This document shows positions 1 through 4,685 of a DNA stretch of 16,360 nt, piece by piece. The stretch's first letter is position 1. Every line of letters starts with the position of its first letter. A program made the translations under genes and the position numbers. Source of the stretch: an uncultured Pelagibacteraceae bacterium (GTDB taxonomy: Bacteria > Pseudomonadota > Alphaproteobacteria > Pelagibacterales > Pelagibacteraceae); assembly GCA_902588335.1 (NCBI GenBank), contig CACIOV010000017.1, positions 1 through 16,360 of the forward strand, in the 5' to 3' direction. A model generated the notes under the pieces. The model was given only the letters and a program-made list of their open reading frames with translations, had not been told where the DNA came from and ran no database searches.

Positions 1-58
1 CAGCGACTTACTTCCAGAAGAAGAATTGGTATTATTAAAAAAGAAGTTAGGAAAATAA
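1..58 (+). CDS. 3' end of an unidentified gene (partial)
   Basis: Reading from base 2, an open frame enters from the left edge and ends at TAA 56-58, giving the C-terminal tail SDLLPEEELVLLKKKLGK. The acidic then lysine-rich, leucine-spaced tail looks like an ordinary soluble protein C-terminus. A second frame (from base 1) is also open to 66 but is arginine/lysine only and less protein-like. No family can be named from 18 residues. It is convergent with the small membrane protein gene on the other strand, 27 bases away. Confidence 0.4.
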   Translation, partial: SDLLPEEELVLLKKKLGK

Positions 59-85
59 AAAAATAATTCTCTAGATTTTTTTCTT

Positions 86-208
86 TTAACCAAATAAATT
101 AACCACTAAACCAATAAATCCCAATAAAAATACTCCTCCAAATATTGCGGCAAGAGTTATACCAAGTGCCAGTTTATCTTGTTTTGTCATTTTATGTTCT
201 TCACTCAT
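86..208 (-). CDS. Small single-pass membrane protein, 40 aa, unknown function
   Basis: Start ATG at 208-206, stop TAA at 88-86. The protein begins MSEEHKMTKQDKLALG, a charged N-terminus of about 15 residues, followed by one hydrophobic glycine-rich helix (about residues 16-36, ITLAAIFGGVFLLGFIGLVV) and a very short tail NLFG. The topology suggests a single-helix inner-membrane peptide, as often found as an accessory subunit of a larger membrane complex; that role is inference. The family is not recognised. No strong Shine-Dalgarno sequence is visible; a GC-rich repeat copy (216-235) lies 7 bases upstream of the start and could fold next to it in the mRNA. The clean charged-then-hydrophobic pattern argues that the gene is real despite its size. 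Confidence 0.6.
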   Translation of the reverse strand: MSEEHKMTKQDKLALGITLAAIFGGVFLLGFIGLVVNLFG

Positions 209-391
209 AATTTTAAGGGGCGTTCTATTTTGCCCTCAATTTTAATTTATAACAGAATATATACCTTTTTTGAAAGACTTCCAAATGAGGAAATTATTAG
301 ACACAATATCTGTAATGTAGAACTTCAACCAAGTATTACTGATGTTTAAAATAGATAAAATTAAATTTTTACGGTATAAAATTTATTAGTC
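209..391. other. AT-rich intergenic region carrying a short ssrA-like repeat
   Basis: Between two divergently oriented genes. It contains the repeat at 216-235. It also holds a frame open from 193 to a stop at 347-349 whose last part (from about 265, reading YTFFERLPNEEIIRHN and on to ITDV) looks somewhat protein-like and could be the C-terminal remnant of a lost gene, but no family is recognisable. A TATAAA at 375-380, 11 bases before the ATG at 392, could be part of a promoter for the downstream cassette; no convincing -35 element accompanies it. Confidence 0.4.
216..235 (-). repeat. Short copy (C) of the ssrA 3'-end repeat
   Basis: On the + strand this reads AGGGGCGTTCT, three bases ATT, then TTGCCC. 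The first 11 bases are identical to 2579-2589 inside the ssrA 3' end, and TTGCCC matches 2591-2596, with a two-base length difference between. It stands out as GC-rich in AT-rich surroundings. On the - strand GGGC and GCCC can form a 4-bp hairpin with a 10-base loop. Only the distal half of the ssrA repeat is present; the GGTGC..AGACC part is absent. It may be an attachment-site remnant, or a small hairpin in the leader of the 40-aa membrane protein gene. Confidence 0.55.
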
Positions 392-1363
392 ATGTACTTT
401 AATAAAAATAATAATTTTTTTCACGGAATTATGTTTCATCATTTCCATGATGATGGAATACATACAAAAGGTCAAGGTTCTATAGATAAAGATGACTTTT
501 ATAAAATGATAAATTTTATAGGAAGAAATAATATTTTAGACGCTGATATATTTTTTGAAAAATTTAAGAACAATAAACTTAAAGAAAAAGAAGTTTGTCT
601 AACTTTTGATGATTCCATAAAATGTCAAATTGATGTTGCTTTACCTGTCTTAGAGGAGCTTAAAATTAAAAGTTTCTTTTTTGTGTTCACCTCAATATTT
701 GAGGGAAAACCAGATAATTTAGAGATTTTTAGATATTTTAGAATGAACTATTTTAATAATGTTGATGAATTTTATAATAGTTTTTATCAAGTTTTAGATA
801 AAGATTTAAAAACTTTTTTTCAAGATAGTAATGATAAAATTAAAGCAACAAAAATTAAATTTTCTTATTATTCAATAGAAGATATTAAATTTAGATTAGT
901 TAGAGATATTTTTTTAACTAAAAGTCACTATGAAGAAACAATGCTTCTAATGTTAAAAGAAAAACAATTTAATTATAAAGATTTTTTTAAAAAACTTTAC
1001 TTTCAAAAAGATGATTTAATCAGACTTGATAGTTTAGGTCATTTGGTTGGTTTACACTCACATAATCACCCAACATTATTGGAAAAATTAAATTATGATG
1101 AACAAAAAGATGAGTATAAAAAATGTCTATCTTTAATTTCTAATATTTTAGATAAACCAAAAAATGAAATAAAGTACATGTCCCATCCTTGTGGAAGTTA
1201 TAACAAGGATACTTTTGAGATACTGAAGGAATTAGGAATAGAATTAGGTTTTAAAGAGTCAATGACTATTGAGCCAGAAAAAGGTATGAAAAAAATTAAT
1301 AATTCTTTTTTAGAAATAGCAAGACAAGACCATGCTGAAATATTTAAAATAATAATGAATTAA
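392..1363 (+). CDS. Polysaccharide deacetylase (NodB/CE4-like), 323 aa
   Basis: Probable metal-dependent deacetylase acting on N-acetylated sugars of a surface polysaccharide. The NodB-type motifs are in order: TFDDS with the aspartate pair D73-D74; a metal-binding H-x3-H at H222/H226 within LHSHNHP; and SHPCGSYN at about 264-271, the usual position of the substrate-binding P-x-G motif. An insertion of about 110 residues rich in Phe, Lys and Asp separates motifs 1 and 2, longer than in minimal CE4 domains. There is no signal peptide, so a cytoplasmic or membrane-peripheral place is likely. The stop codon overlaps the start of the next gene by one base (TAATG), implying co-transcription and translational coupling with the formyltransferase. 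Base composition is visibly more AT-rich than in the core genes to the right, consistent with an accessory origin. The exact substrate cannot be told. Confidence 0.8.
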   Translation: MYFNKNNNFFHGIMFHHFHDDGIHTKGQGSIDKDDFYKMINFIGRNNILDADIFFEKFKNNKLKEKEVCLTFDDSIKCQIDVALPVLEELKIKSFFFVFTSIFEGKPDNLEIFRYFRMNYFNNVDEFYNSFYQVLDKDLKTFFQDSNDKIKATKIKFSYYSIEDIKFRLVRDIFLTKSHYEETMLLMLKEKQFNYKDFFKKLYFQKDDLIRLDSLGHLVGLHSHNHPTLLEKLNYDEQKDEYKKCLSLISNILDKPKNEIKYMSHPCGSYNKDTFEILKELGIELGFKESMTIEPEKGMKKINNSFLEIARQDHAEIFKIIMN

Positions 1364-2151
1364 TGAAAATAACTCTTTTTACTACTAATCAAATAAGACA
1401 TAATTATTTAGTTAACTTAATGTCTACAATATCTGACGAACTTTTTGTCGTTCAAGAATGTGGTACTATCTTTCCAGGCATAATACCTGGTTATTACCCA
1501 GCATCACCAATAATGAAAAAATATTTTGAAAATGTTAATGTTGCTCAATCTAAATTGTTTGGCAACTCTTTTATAAATAATTCAAAAAAAAATATTAAAA
1601 TTCTACCTATGCTCTCTGGAGATTTAAATATATGTCCTATGGATTTATTATCAGATTTTCTAAAAAGTGATGTCTACATTGTTTTTGGAAGTAGTTATAT
1701 CAAAGAAGAACTTGTAGATTTTCTAGTAGAACAACGGGCAATTAATATTCATGCAGGCGTATCACCATATTATAGAGGTACAGATTGTAATTTTTGGGCA
1801 CTGTGTGATGGCAATTCTCATTTAGTAGGAACAACAATTCATTTACTTTCTAAAGGGTTGGATACCGGTCCAATGTTGTACCACGCTATGTCAAATATAA
1901 AAACTAACCCTTTTGAATATACAATGTCCACTGTTAAATCTGCTTTTCTTTCTCTTGCTGAGAGAATTAAAGATAATTCTATCTTTAAAATAAATTCTAC
2001 CGCTCAAGATAAAAGTAGAGAAATTAGATATTCAAGTAAGAATGAATTTAATGACGAGATAGTGAAAGAGTATTTTGAAAAAGAAATTAATTTGAATAAT
2101 AAGATACTTGATAATTCTTTATTAAAAGAACCATTCTTTTTAAATAACTAA
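1363..2151 (+). CDS. Formyltransferase-family protein (Fmt/ArnA-type fold), 262 aa
   Basis: Member of the formyltransferase family that includes methionyl-tRNA formyltransferase and the sugar N-formyltransferases using 10-formyl-tetrahydrofolate. The catalytic Asn-His-Asp set is visible: N128 and H130 in INIHAGVSPYYRG, and D167 in LDTGP, spaced as in Fmt. The N-terminal part (MKITLFTTNQ) fits the first strand of the Rossmann-like fold. It lacks the C-terminal tRNA-binding domain of Fmt (usual length above 300 aa) and sits one base overlapped with a polysaccharide deacetylase, so an amino-sugar N-formyltransferase for surface glycan synthesis is more likely than initiator-tRNA formylation; this is inference. 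A deacetylase would expose an amino group that a formyltransferase could re-acylate, a plausible two-step edit. The C-terminal 50 residues are Asn/Lys/Glu-rich and low in complexity. Confidence 0.8.
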   Translation: MKITLFTTNQIRHNYLVNLMSTISDELFVVQECGTIFPGIIPGYYPASPIMKKYFENVNVAQSKLFGNSFINNSKKNIKILPMLSGDLNICPMDLLSDFLKSDVYIVFGSSYIKEELVDFLVEQRAINIHAGVSPYYRGTDCNFWALCDGNSHLVGTTIHLLSKGLDTGPMLYHAMSNIKTNPFEYTMSTVKSAFLSLAERIKDNSIFKINSTAQDKSREIRYSSKNEFNDEIVKEYFEKEINLNNKILDNSLLKEPFFLNN

Positions 2152-2193
2152 ACTCTGCTTTCTACATCTCGTCTAATTAAGTTTTCAATTAGT

Positions 2194-2223
2194 AGAGGCG
2201 TTCCGTTGCCCGGTGCGCAGACC
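2194..2223 (-). repeat. Degenerate copy (B) of the ssrA 3'-end repeat
   Basis: On the + strand AGAGGCGTTCCGTTGCCC is followed by GGTGCGCAGACC. Compared with 2579-2609 there are three substitutions and one missing base over 31 positions, and the match continues with TTTCTT after a three-base gap. In the RNA sense of ssrA the copy keeps CACCGGGCAAC but its GCGC can no longer pair with GCCUC as GGGGC pairs with GCCCC in the ssrA copy. No tag reading frame or tRNA-like half accompanies it, so it is a fragment, not a second tmRNA. Its position directly after the formyltransferase gene suits the edge of an inserted segment. Confidence 0.75.
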
Positions 2224-2326
2224 TTTCTTCGTTTAACAAGAATCTAACAGCATTTCAATACAATCGATAGCCAAATTTCTTTGCTGGGTGAGTCCAAATT
2301 GAGTCAGACAATGAGTCCATGATAAT
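2224..2326. promoter_or_regulatory. Leader of the small lipoprotein gene with three GAGTC direct repeats
   Basis: GAGTC occurs at 2290-2294, 2301-2305 and 2313-2317, spaced 11 and 12 bases, about one helical turn, ending 9 bases before the ATG at 2327. The first and third copies extend to GAGTCC. This could be a regulator-binding array or a structured leader; no clear -35/-10 pair was recognised. The rest of the stretch shows nothing notable. Confidence 0.3.
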
Positions 2327-2500
2327 ATGTGTTTAGTGATTCGAAAAATAATATTAGTGTTGAGCTTATTTGCGCTAATGTCTTTAAATGCATGTAATAC
2401 AGTCAAAGGAACGGCGACTGGTGTTGGGAGAGATGTGAAAGCAGTTTGGCATTACACATCTTGTGCCTGGGACTGGGATAAAGATTGTCAAAAAAAATAG
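2327..2500 (+). CDS. Entericidin-like small lipoprotein, 57 aa
   Basis: A short lipoprotein with a type II signal peptide: positively charged start (IRK), hydrophobic stretch IILVLSLFALMS, and lipobox L-N-A-C with the lipidated cysteine at residue 23. The following NTVKGTATGVGRDVKAV matches the pattern of the entericidin A/B family (CNTv.G.g.D....), small cell-envelope lipoproteins. Unlike typical entericidins it continues with a tail of about 17 residues, WHYTSCAWDWDKDCQKK, holding three Trp and two Cys. The start is ATG 2327, with an in-frame GTG at 2336 as an equally good alternative that would give a cleaner signal peptide; an in-frame TGA at 2312 rules out starts further upstream. The gene lies between two copies of the ssrA-end repeat, suggesting accessory status. 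The family assignment is by eye from the lipobox region. Confidence 0.72.
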   Translation: MCLVIRKIILVLSLFALMSLNACNTVKGTATGVGRDVKAVWHYTSCAWDWDKDCQKK

Positions 2501-2578
2501 TTCACGGTGTCACCAGAGCGACAAGATTAAAAACTTATGAAGATTGTTTAGGTATGAACTGCTTATTGAAACTTTAAT
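2501..2578. other. Intergenic stretch between lipoprotein gene and ssrA 3' end
   Basis: AT-rich apart from GGTGTCACC at about 2507, a short palindrome. No credible open frame. It lies downstream of ssrA on the - strand; no hairpin with a T-tract is visible, so ssrA transcription probably ends by another route or by processing. Confidence 0.3.
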
Positions 2579-2609
2579 AGGGGCGTTCTGTTGCCCGGTG
2601 CCCCAGACC
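2579..2609 (-). repeat. Parental copy (A) of the repeat: 3' pseudoknot region of ssrA
   Basis: In RNA sense the segment runs GGUCU, GGGGC, ACCGGGCAACAGAAC, GCCCC. GGGGC can pair with GCCCC (5 bp), and an inner GGGC/GCCC alternative exists, in keeping with a pseudoknot at the end of the tmRNA coding piece. It is the best-paired of the three copies in the window and part of a functional gene, so it is taken as the source of copies at 2194-2223 and 216-235. Confidence 0.7.
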
Positions 2610-2832
2610 GCGCTTTCTTAATAAAAATTAAGCAGCGAGAGCAAATTTATCATTTGCAATTATAATTAGCCCGATATCGACGGAACAATCCCGAACGAAA
2701 GAATAGCCTTTAGACACTCGTCGATTCTAGTTCACCCCCATAAGTTGTAAGTGGTGGAGGTGGTGGGTACTGCCCCCACGTCCGCAATGTTTATTACGAA
2801 ATTCGTTTATCGTCGTAGTTGGAAAACCAACA
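2579..2832 (-). ncRNA. ssrA: Circularly permuted two-piece tmRNA (ssrA)
   Basis: Ribosome-rescue RNA with the alphaproteobacterial permuted order. Reading leftward, the acceptor piece comes first (from about 2832). It has a T-stem GTGGG/CCCAC around loop GGCAGTA (2779-2763), the 3' acceptor strand CACCTCC (2762-2756) and an encoded ACCA ending at 2752. A 12-base intervening segment (2751-2740) follows, then the coding piece starting GGGGGTG (2739-2733), which pairs with CACCTCC over 7 bp including a G3-U70 wobble, the alanyl-tRNA synthetase identity element. AATCGACGAG follows, matching the conserved GATTCGACG of tmRNA 5' ends. The tag frame at 2657-2628 is GCA AAT GAT AAA TTT GCT CTC GCT GCT TAA, i.e. 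ANDKFALAA. The 3' pseudoknot region closes the gene near 2579. The T-loop lacks canonical TTC. The exact mature ends are estimates. The acceptor piece lies antisense to a spurious upstream extension of the thyX frame. Confidence 0.93.
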
Positions 2833-2837
2833 TGAAT

Positions 2838-2865
2838 AATATAAAACTTTATTTTAAAGATTCAA
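2838..2865 (-). promoter_or_regulatory. Probable promoter of ssrA
   Basis: On the - strand TTGAAT (2865-2860) and TATATT (2843-2838) are separated by 16 bases, a good sigma70-like pair. Transcription would start near 2832, just before the stem GTTGG-TTTT-CCAAC that opens the acceptor piece. The promoter sits between the two candidate thyX start codons, which supports the downstream thyX start at 2880. Confidence 0.55.
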
Positions 2866-2879
2866 TTTATTTATTACAG

Positions 2880-3827
2880 ATGGCCCTTTCAGAACAACAA
2901 AAAAAAGAAATAGCAGAACAACAAAATCAAAAAAACACCACAAAAAGAGTCATTTCTCCAGAATTAGAGAAGATTCTCTACGAGGCCATCCCTGTTTTAG
3001 ATCATGGCTTTGTACGAGTAGTAGATTATATGGGTGATGATAGTTCAATTGTACAAGCGGCCAGAGTTTCCTACGGCAAAGGAACTAAAAAAGTTTCAAC
3101 GGATAGTGGTTTAATAAAATATTTAATGAGACATCGACATAGCACCCCTTTCGAGATGTGTGAAATAAAATATCATGTAAAATTACCGATTTTTGTAGCT
3201 AGACAATGGATTAGACATAGAACAGCAAATGTTAATGAATATTCAGCCAGATATTCAATACTAGATAAAGAATTTTATTTACCTGCTAAGGAAAATCTTG
3301 CAGCTCAATCTAAAAGTAATAGACAAGGAAGAGGAGAAACAATTAACGGTAAACAAGCAGATAATATTTTAGAAATATTAAAAAAAGATGCTGAGCAAAC
3401 ATACGCAGATTATGAATTAATGTTGAACGAGAAATATGATGGAAGCAAAATAAATGAAACCAACAAAGGCTTAGCTAGAGAGCTGGCCAGAATGAATTTA
3501 ACTTTGAATACCTATACCCAATGGTACTGGAAAACAGATTTATTAAATTTATTAAATTTTTTATCTTTACGAGCCGATAGTCATGCACAATATGAAATAA
3601 GAGCCTATGCTGACGTAATGATTAATTCTTTAAAAAGATGGGTTCCTATAACATTTGATGCATTTATGGATTATAGAGTCGGAGGCATGGAATTATCTGC
3701 AAAAGGTAAAGCGATTATTCAAAAAATGCTTAAGGGTCAAGATTGCAATTATGAAAATTCTAATCTTTCAAAAAGAGAATGGAACGAATTAATGGAATCT
3801 TTTGGATTTAAAGAAAAGATCCTTTAA
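2880..3827 (+). CDS. thyX: Flavin-dependent thymidylate synthase ThyX, about 315 aa
   Basis: Makes dTMP from dUMP using methylene-tetrahydrofolate, FAD and NADPH. The ThyX signature RHR-x7-S is present as RHRTANVNEYS (about residues 112-122 from the chosen start), preceded by LMRHRHSTPFE and followed by ARYS, both typical. The frame is open up to a GTG at 2751, but the 27 residues before 2832 are antisense to the tmRNA acceptor piece and cannot be part of the protein. ATG 2832 falls at the ssrA transcription start, so ATG 2880 (MALSEQQKKEIAEQQ) is preferred; no strong ribosome-binding site decides it. The N-terminal 25 residues are a charged Gln/Lys/Glu extension before the ThyX core. The 3' end overlaps the convergent mrp gene by 20 bases. 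Confidence 0.9.
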   Translation: MALSEQQKKEIAEQQNQKNTTKRVISPELEKILYEAIPVLDHGFVRVVDYMGDDSSIVQAARVSYGKGTKKVSTDSGLIKYLMRHRHSTPFEMCEIKYHVKLPIFVARQWIRHRTANVNEYSARYSILDKEFYLPAKENLAAQSKSNRQGRGETINGKQADNILEILKKDAEQTYADYELMLNEKYDGSKINETNKGLARELARMNLTLNTYTQWYWKTDLLNLLNFLSLRADSHAQYEIRAYADVMINSLKRWVPITFDAFMDYRVGGMELSAKGKAIIQKMLKGQDCNYENSNLSKREWNELMESFGFKEKIL

Positions 3828-4635
3828 CTTTATTAGCCAATTCTATAAAAATTTTTGAAATTTTATGATCTGGATTTTTTTCAACAAGAGGTTTACCATC
3901 GTCTGCTGCAACTCGTAAATCAATATTAATAGGTATTTTTCCGAGAAATTCTTTTTTGTATTCATCAGCAACTTTCTCTACTCCACCTTCTCCAAATATA
4001 TTATAGTTTTTTCCATCGTCACTTTGAAAAAAACTCATGTTATCTACAAGACCAAGTATCGGTACTTTCAGTTTATCAAACATTTTAATTCCTCTTTTTA
4101 CATCCAGCAAAGCTATTGCTTGAGGAGTTGAAACGATTATCACTCCATCAACTTTAATTTCTTGAGCAAAAGTTAATTGTGTATCTCCTGTTCCAGGTGG
4201 CATATCTATAACTATAAAATCTAAATTACTCCACAATACTTTTTGCGTAAAAGTTTTAATCGCACTTGTTACCATTGGCCCTCTCCAAATCATTGGAGTT
4301 TCTTCATCAACCAAAAATCCTATAGACATGCATTGAACTCCATACTGATTTATAGGAACTAAACTTTTTCCATCTTCACTTTTTGGTTTTTCATTTATAG
4401 ACATCATTTTAGGAAGTGATGGTCCATAAATATCTGCGTCAAGAATTCCTACTTTGAAACCAATAGATTTTAAAGCCAAGGCAAAATTCATGGCAAAAGT
4501 TGACTTTCCAACCCCACCTTTAGCACTTGATATTGCAATGGTAAATTTTGTGCCTTTTATTGGATTTTTCGTAAAGCTTTTTGGTGCTGTTTTTCCTTTA
4601 AAAGTGTCACTTAAACCTACTGTCTTTTTGTCCAT
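3808..4635 (-). CDS. mrp: Mrp/NBP35-family Fe-S cluster carrier ATPase, 275 aa
   Basis: P-loop ATPase of the Mrp (ApbC) group, thought to bind and deliver Fe-S clusters in the cytoplasm. The deviant Walker A AKGGVGKST lies at about residues 38-46, followed by LDADIYGPSLP, the switch region IDMPPGTGD, and the family-specific stretch VDNMSFF. The N-terminal MIP18/DUF59 domain of longer Mrp proteins is absent; only about 30 residues precede the P-loop. The CxxC motif that normally follows the NMS segment is replaced by QSDDGK, so the usual dimer-bridging cluster ligands are missing. I believe this loss occurs in other alphaproteobacterial Mrp proteins too, but this cannot be checked here. It is divergent from hflK, with 50 bases between the start codons, and convergent with thyX. 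Confidence 0.9.
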   Translation of the reverse strand: MDKKTVGLSDTFKGKTAPKSFTKNPIKGTKFTIAISSAKGGVGKSTFAMNFALALKSIGFKVGILDADIYGPSLPKMMSINEKPKSEDGKSLVPINQYGVQCMSIGFLVDEETPMIWRGPMVTSAIKTFTQKVLWSNLDFIVIDMPPGTGDTQLTFAQEIKVDGVIIVSTPQAIALLDVKRGIKMFDKLKVPILGLVDNMSFFQSDDGKNYNIFGEGGVEKVADEYKKEFLGKIPINIDLRVAADDGKPLVEKNPDHKISKIFIELANKVKGSFL

Positions 4636-4650
4636 GCGATGTATCTTAAC

Positions 4651-4685
4651 TTGTTTTTATAAATAAAGTCACTATATAGAGTGAC
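4651..4685 (+). promoter_or_regulatory. Candidate hflK promoter overlapped by a perfect 6-bp dyad
   Basis: TTGTTT (4651-4656) and TATATA (4673-4678) are spaced 16 bases, placing the start of transcription at about the hflK ATG (4686), so the message may be leaderless; no Shine-Dalgarno is present. The -10 lies inside GTCACTATATAGAGTGAC (4668-4685), whose arms GTCACT/AGTGAC are perfectly inverted. It may be an operator, or by chance. Confidence 0.45.

Noticed and set aside
56..90. Bidirectional terminator between the left-edge gene and the 40-aa gene
   Set aside because: There are A and T runs and a TCTAGA palindrome, but no GC-containing stem; too weak to call in such AT-rich DNA.
193..349. 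51-codon + strand open frame starting ATG 193
   Set aside because: Its first part is antisense to the 40-aa membrane protein and crosses the repeat; only the last part looks protein-like, too little to call a gene. Noted as a possible remnant.
2155..2330. A second tmRNA gene around repeat copy B
   Set aside because: No tag frame, no acceptor stem and no GATTCGACG-like segment accompany the repeat; only the 3' pseudoknot part is duplicated.
2751..2831. N-terminal extension of thyX starting at GTG 2751
   Set aside because: It is antisense to the tmRNA acceptor stem, T-arm and CCA end, whose base pairing explains the sequence fully.
4454..4666. Open frame antisense to the mrp 5' end
   Set aside because: It mirrors the Mrp P-loop coding region and has no independent signal.
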